The notes under the pieces are model-generated. The model worked only from the letters and a program-made list of their open reading frames with translations. It was not told where the DNA came from and made no database searches. DNA of 64,000 nt. Origin: Cricetomys ansorgei (Eukaryota; Chordata; Mammalia; Rodentia; Nesomyidae). The translations under genes and the position numbers were made by a program. Below, in pieces: positions 13,095-25,500 of this stretch (its first letter is position 1; each line of letters opens with the position of its first letter). The DNA lies in contig JAMJFZ010000770.1 in the NCBI GenBank assembly GCA_026225945.1, forward strand, positions 2,295,501 through 2,359,500, given 5' to 3'.

Positions 13095-14150
13095 GCTGTC
13101 ATATTTTTTTAAGTTATTCTTCTCTTGTATAATAAATACAGACCTCAGTTTCCCCTCTTTCCACTCTTCCCAATCCTTCCCACTTCCCCTCTTCCCCAGA
13201 TCTGCTCCTCCTCTGTTTCCCTTCAGAAAAGATCAGGCCTCTTACGGATTACAACCAAACACAGCACAACAAGATATAATAAGACTAGGCACAAACCCTC
13301 ACATCAAGACTGGACAAGGCAACCCAGTAGAAAGAAAAGAGTGCCAAGAACAGGCAAAAACTTCAGAGATACACCCATTCCTATTATTAGGACTCCTACA
13401 AAAACACCAAGCTAACAACCATAACATATGCAGAGGGCCTGCAGGCTCCTTGATTGCTGCCTTAGTGTCTGTGAGCCCCTATGAGCCTGCTTAGCTGATT
13501 CTGTGGGCTATGTTCTCAGGTAACCTTGAGCCTTCTAGTTCCTATAATTCTTCCTTTCCTTCTTCCTTAGAGTTTCCCAAGCTGCAAAAGGGATCCCAAG
13601 TAAATCTCCAGTTTGGGCTATCTCTCCATCTAATGTTTGGCTGGGCAGGGATCTCTGTATCTGCTCCTATTAACTGCCAGAGGAAGCCTCTGTGGTGATA
13701 ATTAGACTAGGTACCATCATTTTTTTTCCCAGTTGTGTTTGGTTCTACCCTAGGTTTCTGAGATATCCAGTCTCTGGCTCCTGGCTATCCAGGCAATGTT
13801 GAGCATGGGCTCCCTTTCATAGCATGGGACTCAAAGTAGACCAGTCATTGGGCAGCCACTCCCAATAGTTCAGTGTGTGCCACCATCGCCCTAGAACATT
13901 TTCTAAGCAGGACAGATTTTAGGTCAAAGGTTTTGTGGTTGTGTTGTTGAGCTGGTCACATCACTGGGAGCCTTACCTCCACTACAGAAGATGGCCAGTT
14001 CAGGCTCCATATCCTCCATTACTAGGAGGCCTAACTGGGATTACCCGCGTAGATTCCAGGGAGTTTCCATTGCACTAGTTTTCCACATCACCTCCAAAAT
14101 GCCCCCAATTCCAGTCATCTATCCCCATACTCTCTTCTTAGGATGATTTA
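13095..14150 (-). mobile_element. L1 3' end, longest copy (second of three)
   Basis: T-rich start, pyrimidine block (about 13145-13215), then 'gactaggcacaaaccctca', 'caaggcaacccagtag', 'tgtgagcccctatgagcc', 'taatgtttggctgg', 'gtcattgggcagccac' and 'tttaggtcaaaggttttgtgg'. All are landmarks of the muroid L1 3' untranslated region read on the opposite strand. The 146-codon plus-strand open frame inside is antisense to the UTR and is not a gene. Confidence 0.88.
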
Positions 14151-14191
14151 GTTCTTTCTTTCTTTCTTTCTTCTTTTCTTTCTTTCTTTCT

Positions 14192-14240
<49 letters not shown>

Positions 14241-14256
14241 CTTTTCTTTCTTTTTC

Positions 14257-14333
<77 letters not shown>

Positions 14334-14338
14334 TTTCT
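14151..14338. repeat. (TTTC)n and (TC)n microsatellite
   Basis: Pyrimidine-only tract on the plus strand, with a central TC run (about 14193-14217). It directly abuts the 3' side of the minus-strand B1 that follows, which suggests that it grew from the SINE's A-rich tail. Confidence 0.97.
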
Positions 14339-14470
14339 TAAGACAGGGTTTCTCTGTTGCAACTCTGGAACTATTGCTTAAGACGGAGCTGGCCTCAAAC
14401 TCACAGAGATCCACCTGCCTCTGTCTCCTGAGTGCTGGCATTAAAAGTTTGTGCCAACACCACCTAGCAG
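14339..14470 (-). mobile_element. B1 SINE
   Basis: Reads 'aagacagggtttctctgttg', then 'ctggcctcaaactcacagag', 'atccacctgcctctgtctcc', 'gagtgctggcattaaaag'. This is the exact order of a reverse-complemented B1. Moderately diverged. Confidence 0.92.
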
Positions 14471-14690
14471 GCTGGCTTATTTCTGATGAAAATATTTTAA
14501 AATGATAGTTATCAACAATTTTCGTCAAATTCGTAGATATTATAATGTTATTCTCAATGGGTCCAGAATTATTCCCTCAAATTATATGCCCATTTTATTA
14601 ATACATGTATATCTACATCAGATATTAAATGTACATTATCAATAAATTAAAATGGAGAAATATTGTATAGAAAAAAATCTTTGGAATAGG
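14471..14690. other. No recognised feature
   Basis: AT-rich spacer between the B1 and the third L1 3' end. Confidence 0.5.
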
Positions 14691-15540
14691 TAAAGATTTA
14701 ATGTGTTGGAATCAAGCAATTTTTTTCTTTTATTAGAATTAAATAATATTTTCTTCTCTCATGTTTCATTCCAGCACCCATCTACCTCTCCCTTCATTCC
14801 TTCTAGCTCCCTCCCCATCTTTCCTATCCCCCAGATCTACCCCACCATCCTCCTACTCCCACCCTGCCTCTCCCCAAGAAAGAGCAGTCTTCTCAGGGTT
14901 ATTGCTCAAACATGACACAACAAGATGGAACCAGGTCAGGCACAATTCCCTACTTTAGTGTTGAGCTAGGCAACCCAGTAGAGGGACAAGGTACTAGAGG
15001 GCAGGCAAGATATTCAGGGACACACACTACTATTTCAATCTGTATGAGTTCTGTAAGAGCCCAGGCCTGGCAAGTTCAAGACATATTTGTGGGACCCAGG
15101 GGCATTATGTCTGCCTCTCCAGGTTCTGTGAGCCCCTATGAGTGCTAGTCAATTGACTCCATAGGTATCCTCAACTCCTCTAGTTCCAGCAATCCTTCAT
15201 CCACTTTATCTGTGTGGTTCTGAGCTCTGCATTTTGTTTGGCCCTGGGTCTCTGCATCTGCTCCCTGAAGCTGCCTTAGGGAGGCTCTCTGTTGAGGATT
15301 GGGCTAGTCATTCATCTATGAGGAAAGCAAAATAACGTTAGAAGTTCTCTCCTGACTGTCCAGACTCTAGTTCTTGGCCTGCCCTGGAGTATTGGTCATG
15401 GTTTCCCTCCTTTAACATGGTGTTCTGTCCTTCTATTGTCCCAATGGATTCTTCAGGGAGGATACATAACAGGTTGAAGGTTTTCTGGTGGGGATGGTAT
15501 TGTTTCCTGGTATAGAGCAATTTTTTTTTATCAGCAGAGG
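14691..15540 (-). mobile_element. L1 3' end, 5'-truncated (third of three)
   Basis: Repeats the same order as the copy at 13095: pyrimidine block (about 14770-14875), 'gctcaaacatgacacaacaa', 'gaccaggtcaggcaca'-like words, 'aggcaacccagtagaggg', 'tgtgagcccctatgag' and 'gggtctctgcatctgctcc', then 'ttgaaggttttctgg'. This is an independent copy, more diverged towards its right end. Confidence 0.82.
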
Positions 15541-17489
15541 AATATGACCCCCTACCCCATGTATATCAATGTCTAAAGATTCATATAGAACAGTAAACTT
15601 ACCACATTCATGCTGAGAAACTCCTCAACAAAACTGAATCTCATTGTCTGGTTAAGTCAAATTTATTTGACTTATAAATTTTTATTTTTCCTCAATATTA
15701 TCATTACATGTACACTCAGTGAACTTCCAACACCAAAACAAATGCTAGATTTGTTCGAAGCATTTACTTCGGAAATTATATTTGGGGATTTGTCATTATT
15801 TTTCTGTATTGCCTAATCACAAAATAATATGAATCATTAGTCATACAGGGTAATATTAAAATTACAGTATGTCATTAAAATTTTACAAACTAATAAATTA
15901 GAAATCATGAATAATTGAAAGATCTAATATCTACTCAGCTATCAAGATAACCAAATGAAGCTATTCATTGAAATTTCTTTGCTTTTTGTCGTTGCTACTT
16001 AAACTTCGATTCATGATCCAGCAACACTGGGGTCGGCTGGTAAATGTTAGTTATACAATCTCACAGACTCCACCAGACATCATTTAATCCCTCTGAAAAC
16101 TTGTGTGTATATTAAAGTTTGACAATAACTATGTAGGAGTGTGTATGCAAAGATAAGCAATAAACATTTTCCAAATTGATGACCTAGCAGGATTAGATTA
16201 TAGTAGAACATTGACTCATCTTTCTGATGTTTTTGGATCCTACAGCTTAGATGATGAAATGTACTTTCTTCTTATGAGAACTAGATATTACCATGTGACT
16301 CCTGTTCTTTAAGCAAGTTTTCAAAGAAGAGATAAATATTAACAATTAAGGGTGGTTTAAAATGACAGGCATAAAGGAGGATTTTTCCATAAAGAAAATC
16401 TCCAACTACCTCAGAAAGCATTTATTCTACAGTGAATAACCACAGTACTTGATAACCCAGTCAGTCCATAGGTACTCAGAGAGTTCTCACAGTGTGTCAT
16501 TCCTTTCCTATCTTCATGGTAACTTCACAAAGTGCCTGACCCTATGAGAAGTATGACAAACAAGGGCAAAATATAGCACAGTATACCTTCCTGGGAATAG
16601 GTCACAGTCTGAGAACTTCAGGATGTTGCAAGAAGAGCTTTGCTTGGGGATATCAATCAGCCTCAACACAGTGGCTGTTGAGAGCATAAGAAGAACAAGG
16701 CACCTTTCAACAGAGTTGTGCCTCTTCACTTGCCAACAAGAAACTCTAGAATATGAATCAGAAGTTGGCAATGGCACAGAACAGTAAATGAGTGTTTTAG
16801 ATAGAAGGTAGAGTAGAGTATCAGTCTTTTCTTGGGGTCTATGGAAAGTCAATATTGAGACTGCATTTGGAAACAAACCTTAAAAAGTAATCTCCCAAAC
16901 TTCCTCTTCTACAAACTGACAAGTGACAATTGTCACTGTAAATAACAAATATAAAATACACCCTAAAGATAAATACGGAATTCAGTAAAAATGTGATTTG
17001 ATTCATTATCATGAAGTCAGGTGGAAAGTTTTAGATGGCATTTAAGGAGGAGATCAGCATCCTTTCATTTAGTTTAAGCTACTGGTAGGGGCACATATTG
17101 CTGCCCATTAATCCCATTTTTAGATTTACTTAAATTTTAATTATACAGTTAATTATTGTCCTCCCAAATCTATTTAATTACCATTTATGTACTCAGTATG
17201 TTCCTAATAGGCATATTTGCTATAACATTATTAAATTTGTCTTTTAACTAAATTGATACACTTGCTTACTAAGTGAAATAATTGAGACATAAGAAATTTG
17301 TAAAGGTTGCACTGAGTTAAAATATGCTGAAATCTATTGAAGAAATTACCTCACAAAAAAAGGCATACTAAAGTTTCAGCCTTAGGAGAATACAATGTAG
17401 GTTAATTCAATGATTACCAAAACGTTAATTCAAGATAAAACAGGTTGTATGCATTTCTCCAAAGATGATTTAAAATGTGTAGAATACAG
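15541..17489. other. No gene; possible decayed MER5-like trace
   Basis: At about 16010-16095 the words 'catgatccagcaacactggg' and 'cagactccaccagacatc' resemble old hAT-type MER5 relics, but the match is weak. A 120-codon minus-strand open frame at 16514-16876 has no recognised domain and is probably chance. Confidence 0.35.
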
Positions 17490-17703
17490 GGCTCAGCCCT
17501 TAAGAGCATGTGTTATTATTGAAATGGACCCAGGTTTAGTTACTGCACCTAGATGGTAGCTCACAATTATGTCTATCTCCAGTTCCAAGGGATCCAATGC
17601 CCTCTTCTGGCCTTGGTGAGCACTTTAAGCATTTTGTACACATAAACTTATGGAGTGCAAATACATATTGACAGACAAATATAAATAAAATATATAAGAC
17701 ACA
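17490..17703 (+). mobile_element. B3 SINE
   Basis: Diverged B2/B3-type SINE: head 'gggctcagcccttaagagc', then 'gatggtagctcacaattatg', 'ctccagttccaagggatcc', 'atgccctcttctggccttgg' and a tail 'aaataaaatatataag'. Confidence 0.85.
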
Positions 17704-18980
17704 GTGTTTCCCTCCTCTGTCCTAACATCTGTGTTTCTACCTGAAACTTTATCACAGCTAGATTATTTGGAGGGGTGTAATTCAGGGGCATTCCAAATTA
17801 TACAATATGCATATGGCACCAACATATACCATTATATATTTTTCAATTTAAAGTCATCTACATGTGTCCCACATCTCCTATATATTTCAAAGAGAGAACA
17901 AACTTCTTTTTACCCATCTTTAAATATGTCTGTGGAAGTCAACTAGAATTATGTATGATGATATGATGTTTCAGAGCATCATGTCATCAGTAGCAGTGTT
18001 CCCAGACTTTTATAACTCAGAGATCAGTTAAGAAGTACAGATGTTGTAGCTGCTAGCCACGCCATTGATTCATTTTTACAACCAATTAGTTGGAGACATT
18101 TTAACATTAATTAGAAATTAATTAATGTTGTCCAACTATTAAAATAATCTAATAGAGTTTTTAAATGTACCTTCAATTTCTCTTACCCCTAGCTCAATTA
18201 TTTTAGGTGTCTGATTAACACAACTGCCCTTCAAAAGGCAGTTCATACAAAACTAGACAGAAGCTACTGATAATAAGAGCAGACCAAGCATCAGTCTCCA
18301 CATCCACAAAGTATTTTCTGATACACTCAGTGTAGCAAAAATGAAGTAGAGTCAAAGGCTGTGGCTCTGGGAATCATAATCCTTACTTTCAGCTGAGGTA
18401 GAAGGCAATTAAATAACCTGCTGATAACTAAACTGTTTCATGGAAAATCCTAGCTTCTTATACAAATTTGCTGGCCTCAAAGTTCAAAAATAGCAACTGC
18501 ATTGTAAAATGTCTTTTGCCTGATTACTACTAAGATGTTTCCTTTTCATCATACTTTATCAGTCTGATTTGGAAAGTTATCAAAAAAAAAAAAACCCAAA
18601 GTTTTTGTTTATGGGAGTACTCTTTGGTTTTTGCTTATTTAGTACTATTCAAAGAAAAAGCTAATAACCATTTATCAGTTGAGCTAACAATTAACAGGAA
18701 TGAAGGTTCAGGTTTGTCTACTGCTTTAGCATCACAGAGCAATGATTGTCAACATGACCCCTTCAAAGAACAGATTCTCAGTCAGGTTGGGATATGCCTG
18801 TGCTTTCCTTGTACCTTGAAAACAAAATGTGAGAAGAGTGGGACCCATGTTCTACTTCAGCATTGAGTTGGCTAAACTGCTAAACAGAATCTTAGCCCCT
18901 CATTTCCCAAGGCAATTATGGAGTGGAATTTTTTTGTTTTGTTTTTAATGCTAAATATTCTGACTGAAAACAGTATTATT
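17704..18980. other. Non-coding stretch with one palindrome
   Basis: No repeat family recognised. An 80-codon frame at 18624-18866 is unremarkable. The palindrome at 18087-18138 is listed separately. Confidence 0.45.
18087..18138. repeat. Two-tier imperfect palindrome
   Basis: Inner perfect arms of 11 bp (18103-18113 and 18119-18129, AACATTAATTA against TAATTAATGTT) surround a 5-nt loop. Outer perfect arms of 8 bp (18087-18094 TAGTTGGA and 18131-18138 TCCAACTA) flank them. The tiers are separated by 8 unpaired bases on the left and 1 on the right. Confidence 0.85.
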
Positions 18981-19147
18981 GCAGGCATTATGGAATACAC
19001 CTTTAACCACAGCACTCTGAATGCATAAGCAGCAGATATATGTGAGTTTCAGACTAGCCTGATACTCATAGTAAGTTTCAGGACATCTAGAACTACATAG
19101 AGAGATCCTGTCTCAGAAAAACAAAAAATAATAAAAAGAAAGAATAA
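18981..19147 (+). mobile_element. B1 SINE, diverged
   Basis: Carries 'aatacacctttaaccacagc', 'gtgagtttcagactagcctg', 'tagtaagtttcaggac', 'aactacatagagagatcctg' and 'tctcagaaaaac', followed by an A-rich tail. This is the forward B1 order with many substitutions. Confidence 0.88.
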
Positions 19148-20605
19148 AGTCCCACTGACTTCTGGAATTACTGCAGTTAGATAAAAGCACTGACTAACCA
19201 AAGAAACATAGCATCATTTCTCCAGATTTGATAATGTAGTATTTACTCTTCCTCCTGTAATCTCTCCAAGCATTTCTTAAGGATATTTTAATCACCTCCT
19301 CAGAGTATTCTATTTTCCACAAAGGCACATAAGGTCCTTCAACACAAAGCTTATGAAGACGACAGAGCATTAATAATACAGGGTAAGAACAAGTTGGAAG
19401 TCAACCAACAGAAGTCATTAATATAATAAATCCAGAGTTTATTTCCACAGAGTGAATGCAAGATATATCAGTATTTTTCCTGATGCTAAGACTCGTTCTT
19501 TCAAAGGAGCTCCCCTAAATATGCTATTTTGTGATGTAAATTTTAATAGACATTGCTTTTACTACTTCCCAGCACAGCCCACATCAATCTTTTATCAGAA
19601 TTAGCATCCTTGGAAGAAATATTTTCTTATAAACCTTATGCTTAACCCTCAGCAAGATTATGAATCAAAGCTTAAAGGGTAAATATAAAATTTCTCTATG
19701 TATATCAATCCTAATTAAGGACTACATAGAATGCCAATGGCTGACCAAATGCAGTTATCATATTATTCCTGCTCCTGTCTGCTCTATAAAATGATGTTAT
19801 TCTCCACTTCACAATTTAGAGAATAGAGATGCATGCTCTTCACTTTACAGAGAATTTTTCCTCTACCTATCCTCTTTTAACAACACCTAAGTAAAATTAA
19901 CTTTTGCAACATTTTGAAAGCTGACGATTGCTTCTTTAAAAGATTATGGACTGATTCATGATCCCCCACTATATCTGAGTTCCAGTCATTCTCTTGTACA
20001 GATCAGCATCATGAGAAATATAGTTTATATTCCACAACCACTGCGTTCAGTTCTCCTACAGAGTAATTGTTGCTGGGGCAAATAGCTATAGGGAATGAAG
20101 GCTAAATATCTCTGCAGAATAATATTTATAAATTCTGTAAATTCATAAAGGACTAAAATGTGAATAGTGATGGGAAAAATAAAATTAGGAGAGGCACTAT
20201 AGAAAACTCATTTTACCTGCTTATTTTGGAAAATATCAAAATAGCTAGTATGGAAGCTAGACCTAATAACACACATGGTGTTCAACAAGCCATTAAATGG
20301 AAAAAAACACCCAATATAGCAATAAACCAGAATCAATTAAGAAATTCTCAGTGAAGAAAAAAGGCAGGTCCAACAAACATAAGAAATCAATATTGCTAGT
20401 GTAATCAGGAAAACACTAATTTAAATAGTTGGTATGTGTATTTCATATCAGCTTGACAACAAAGTTAGGTGGTTTTATGGTTGCAGAAAAAGGGGCAGAC
20501 TCATACATCCTAAATACAAGAGTCTGTGTCACCAGCACCAATTTGTGCATATGTGTGGCTTTCTCAAAGAAAGTATAAGCCCCAATGTATGGTCCACTCT
20601 GAGAA
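19148..20605. other. No recognised feature
   Basis: AT-rich sequence with only short open frames. The final part (about 20430-20600) is slightly GC-richer, but I cannot assign it. Confidence 0.45.
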
Positions 20606-20613
20606 AAGAAGGA

Positions 20614-20684
<71 letters not shown>

Positions 20685-21103
20685 GAAGGAAGGAAGGAAG
20701 GAAGGAAGGAAGGAAGGAAGGAAGGAAGGAAGGAAGAAAGAAAGAAAGGAATGAATCAAGAAAGGAATCAAGAAAGAAATAAGAAATCAAGAAATAAGTC
20801 AAGAAAGAAGGAAATAAATCAAGAAAGGAAGGAAGGAAGGAAGGAACGAAGGAATGAAGGAACAAAGGAAGGAAAGAAGAGGAAGGAAGGAAGGAAGGAA
20901 GGAAGGAAGGAAGGAAGGAAGGAAGAAAGAAAGATAAAGGAATGAATCAAGAAAGGAATCAAGAAAGAAATAAGAAATCAAGAAATAAGTCAAGAAAGAA
21001 GGAAATAAATCAAGAAAGGAAGGAAGGAAGGAAGGAAGGAAGGAAGGAACGAAGGAACAAAGGAAGGAAAGAAGAGGAAGGAAGGAAGGAAGGAAGGAAG
21101 GAA

Positions 21104-21188
<85 letters not shown>

Positions 21189-21266
21189 GAAGGAAGGAAG
21201 GAAGGAAGGAAGGAAGGAAGGAAGGAAGGAAGAAAGAAAGAAAAAAAAGAAAGAAAAGAAAAAGAA
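20606..21266. repeat. Large polypurine array, (GAAA)n/(GGAA)n
   Basis: About 660 bp of almost pure purine on the plus strand. It has blocks of GAAA (20612-20683, 21109-21187) and GGAA (20684-20733, 20823-20925, 21187-21233), with AATC/ATAA-bearing variant stretches between. The ORFs on both strands here (K/E/R-rich and S/F/L-rich) are translations of the repeat only. Confidence 0.98.
20748..21117. repeat. 191-bp higher-order duplication inside the polypurine array
   Basis: A variant block beginning GGAATGAATCAAG occurs at 20748 and again at 20939, an offset of 191 bp. The same order of rare variants (ATAAG, AATAAGTC, AAATAAATC, GGAACGAAGG, AACAAAGG, GAAGAGG) is seen in both. Copy 1 has a GGAATGAAGG word that copy 2 lacks, and the GGAA counts differ. 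Confidence 0.9.
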
Positions 21267-22309
21267 AATGGGGCATCATACCCAAGTTGCATATCTCTTT
21301 GTCCTAATAAAATAAGCATCTTGTAAAGGTGCCTTTGATACCTTCACCTTTTCAGGATGTCCTGTAATTGTGCCTGAAACAACCTACATATACAGTGAGT
21401 AGCTGATCTTTCCCCTTCACTGTAAAATAACACTTTAGAAGAAACAACAATGAAGTTAAAAGATGTGCATTTCTTTGTTGAGCCAAAGTCAAAAGGAACT
21501 AGGACAAGTACCAAAAACAGCTCAGAATCTCCCTGGAGTTAAGCTTCAGAGAAAACATGATCCATCTACCTGCCTTGCTCATTTGGGCTCAAGAAGTTTG
21601 GCATCAAGATCTTTTATTTTTCCATTAAATATAAAAAAATCTTTCCTATGAGTAGAAGCCAACCTGTCATCTCATTACCTACAGAACCATCCACTTAATG
21701 AAGAAAGAATTTGTTTAGAGAACAATGAGGAGAGACAAACCACTGGAGACAAAGTTTTGCCAATGAAAAGCCCTAAAGTTCTGATCTAGCAAATAATCCC
21801 TGCCAGGAAGGCTTATTTTTAGTTATGCAATGATTTTCTACAAGCCATGCAAGTTTTTCTTGCTCTGTATTAAGACATAAAGAATCTTTGCTTTTGGCAA
21901 CCTGGGAATGGAAAATAAACTAAATGCCCTCTTTGGGCTTTAAGAACCCTAAGTTAGGGTAGTGAAAAGTACAATGACTTTTTATCATAGAAAACTAGAA
22001 ATCTTTTGTCTTTCCCCTCATCCACCTCAATTTTAAGTACAATGCAATTGTATAATGAGCATAATCATAATAACCTACTTGGTGAGGCTAAAATGAATAA
22101 AACATATGTTAAAGATTTTAAAATTGCATAAGTAAGGCATTAACTCCAAGAGATCCTGGCTGATCCTACCTCGATCCACTTTCTCTAGTATTCATCTAGC
22201 ATTAGGGAAAATGTTCCATTTAAATTGTACCTAAGATTATAATTATGACAAAATGAATCTGATGCACAGGAAAGTTTAAGCCCTGGCTATGCCATGAAGT
22301 AAAATGATG
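21267..22309. other. No recognised feature
   Basis: Non-coding AT-rich sequence with nothing I can assign. Confidence 0.45.
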
Positions 22310-22575
22310 CCTTACTTAGTTCCTTTGCATAGCATAACAAAGTACCCAAGCCTACATAAGTTATATGGGACAGAAACATAAGGCTCCTCTTTCTTGGGGC
22401 TTGGAGTCAATAATTAGGGCCAGAATATGGCAAGGGCCTTTTGGTTACATCATCTTGTGATAGAAAAATAAATAGAGGACAAAAGGAAGAAGTAGAATCC
22501 ACTTATGCAATACTAAAATTTCTGATAATGACATCATGAAGACAGACCTCATGGTATGAGCACTTCTTAAAATAG
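22310..22575 (-). mobile_element. Old MaLR-type LTR remnant
   Basis: Reads 'gcataacaaagtacccaagc' and 'ttggagtcaataattaggg', then 'cttttggttacatcatcttg' and 'acatcatgaagacagacctc'. This order resembles a reverse-complemented MST/MLT1-class LTR end. Heavily decayed, so the assignment is tentative. Confidence 0.4.
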
Positions 22576-25500
22576 AATTCACAAACCAGTACTGTTATGT
22601 TGGAGATTATATTTCTAGTACACATTTTCTAAAACACTCAATAGAATGATATTACTTCTTTTATATACAACCAATTCACATATTTAGTCTTTTTTTGGTA
22701 ATTTGCTTACAAATCCACTTATTCATTTAACCCTACCATTTCAGAATAACTATCTTCTGTAATGTATTAGCAGATGGATAATATTTTCTTTAAGTGATTT
22801 GCATTTGATTCTTTTTTAACAGCTTAGTCTTTCCCATAATAAAGACAGAAGTTAATGTGCTGCTGAACCAAATTCTGCTTTTCAGATGCTATCTTTCTGG
22901 TAGTGGTTGTTAAAGGTAAGTTTTAGTATTTTAAATTTAAGTCTAAAATAAATCATCTAAATTTATAGCCCTAAAATACAGATGACAAATAGATGTCTGT
23001 ATTACTTTAATCTACTTGATCTTGTAATAGGGGGAAATATCAATTTCTAATTGTGACTATAAAATAAGTTGGGATGTCAATATAGTCAAAGATTTGGTGA
23101 AATGGAAAGAAAGCAAAGAAAGCATAGTTCAAATGTAAGATCTTGTAATTAATAGCAAATGGACATAGAACAATTTCTTTTAATTCTCAGCATCTGATAA
23201 TAGTACAATGCACAGAATATGGGCTTATATCATTACATGAGCATCACATGATGGTGTAGTCATGTTTAGCCATAAAGAACACATTTTATTTTAGCTAGCA
23301 GCCTTCAGTTAGTGAACATGTATTCATGCTGTAAGGAGCAGCAACACTGGGACAATCACAGGTAAATTTTTGGTGCTATGCTGATAAGAAAGAATTCAAA
23401 TTTCTAGTTTCCAGGATCCTCTACTTGGGTGATCTAGACTCAGACAATGCTCTCAAGCATCTCTTATAACTCTCAACCTCATCTATTCTGTATTGGATGT
23501 TTTGCACCTCAACTGAGTTCCTCATTATTACATTTAGCAATTTCTAGTCCAGAACTAGTCTAAGTTTTAAATGAATTTGATCCTCTATATATCTTGAAAA
23601 TCCAAACTGACCTTGTCATTCTTCTACTGAACTTTCTTGGTTTTTGTGAAGATCCTAGCTCCGTGCTGAGGCATAATTCTGCAGTTTTATGCTCTGGCTT
23701 CTTGCTTCTGAGTCCTTCTTATTAAAAACATGACTTATAAGTGAGCGTGAATTGAAAATTCATCTTTGATAGATAGGGATGGGGTGCAGTGATACTTCTT
23801 AGATACTTCTCAAATTCCCATTTTTTGACCATTTCAGAAAAATGACTAGGTGTATTTTTTAGGGAGGGATTGCAGATGTATGTGGGTGGGTAGAGAAACG
23901 ACATTTTAGATAAAAATCCTCAATATTGTGTTAATATAATCATCAAATTAGACACTTGCATGAAAAAATGGGTTAAAATGTGATAACAGAAATACCAAAT
24001 AAGTATGTACAAATTAGATTCAATCTTCTAGGGGATTTTGTGCTATTATATTCAATAAACTGAATATTTTATTTAGGTGAAAAAGTCATTTTATGGGTCG
24101 TTACTTATATGATCATAACTGGTTCTAAAAAGCAATAGTTCTTATCAAATAAAAGATACAGAGATTATACTGAGGGGTGCCTGGGTCAGAAGACATTGAA
24201 GATTGGTCTATTATTGGCAGTATCCTAAGATCTCATTCCAAGGAAGAAACTCTTGCTTCTGTGAACACAATATAAAAATGGCTTCCAGCGAAATATGCAG
24301 AACATAATTCACACAGAAAACAAACCTACAGCCAGATAGAAATGAGCTATCAGGTCTCTAATTATATAAGAAATTATCAATATTTTGAGCAGGGATAAAA
24401 ATGTTGAGAAAGGGTGAATGGAAAAGAAACATCAAGACTGAGAACTGATATGTGTAAAAAAGAAATACAGAAGTAGTATAAACCTGGCACTTCAAGTCTA
24501 GGTGGTCAATAACCATGTCACTGATAGGCAGCATTGGTTATGAAAGGTAATGAAAAAGGTAAGTTGATTGCACAACTGGAAAGAAACCAGTTATCAAGTA
24601 GACAGCAGTTCTGCAGAATGATGGTGGAAGGACTTGAGGAGTGAAGTTTGACTAGACAGTGAACAATGAAGGGTAAACACAAAATTCACCAATAATTGGT
24701 GAGAGATAACTGAGTAAGTAGAGAGTCCCCAGTCTCTGTCTTCCAATTTTTAAGTAGAATTAGGAAGAATGTGATAAGGGAAGACTTCACACCACCAGAA
24801 CTCTTAGTAAGGTTAAAGGACCAAAAATGGATTTCTTTGAGATAAGAGAATATCATTTCCTTCCCCTTACTTCTCAGGGATTCTAGAACCAGTTACTATG
24901 TCTTGAGAGAAAGGATGACCGTTCTTTCTGGTAGCAGAAACAGAGAACTGGCACTTGAAAACTACAGAGGCAAGAAGGCCTGAGGACTCCTTCTTAGAGT
25001 GTGTCTGAGCTGTTCAGGACAAGTAGCTTAATCTAGTTCTGTCCGTGGAAATCAAATAGATGAGCAAATATTGGCTGAATGAATCAGAAGGCAAGGCAGG
25101 AACATGGTTGAAGAAGAGACCAGCTCTGTGGTAAAGAGGCTTATGTTTCCTGTCAGTGGCTCCAGGGAAGGAAGCCTGTAAAAACACTAGAAGGAGGGAA
25201 ATGGAAGCTTTAATAGTGGTTAAGATGCAAACACTTAAGATGAACAAGACCCACAGAGTGGGGTCAGTTATCTCACCCATCATACTACCTACATCCCATT
25301 ATCTCAGCAGTTTCAATGGCAGCTACCAAGAGTAAGAAGCAAGCAAGGCAGGATATTCAACCTCCCCTGAGACATAGGTTTCTAAATTGACTCACATCTG
25401 ATCTGGGAGAATTTAGTTTTAATTAATGTATTTGTTTAGAATTTTTACTATCATAAAATATGTTGTATCAGTGTTTTTTTTTTAATTTGGGCTTTTTTAT

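Noticed and set aside
13054..13494. A 146-codon plus-strand open frame
   Set aside because: It begins in a TG repeat and runs antisense through an L1 3' untranslated region.
16514..16876. A 120-codon minus-strand open frame outside named repeats
   Set aside because: No recognisable motif, no splice-flanked neighbour exon and ordinary composition. Frames of this length are expected by chance in 64 kb.
20606..21266. CRISPR-like regular repeats
   Set aside because: The units are 4-bp microsatellite words without spacers, and the surrounding genome is mammalian.
20434..21319. Several open frames of 80-140 codons on both strands rich in K/E/R or S/F/L
   Set aside because: They are direct translations of the GAAA/GGAA array. 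Low-complexity repeats lack stops in these frames.
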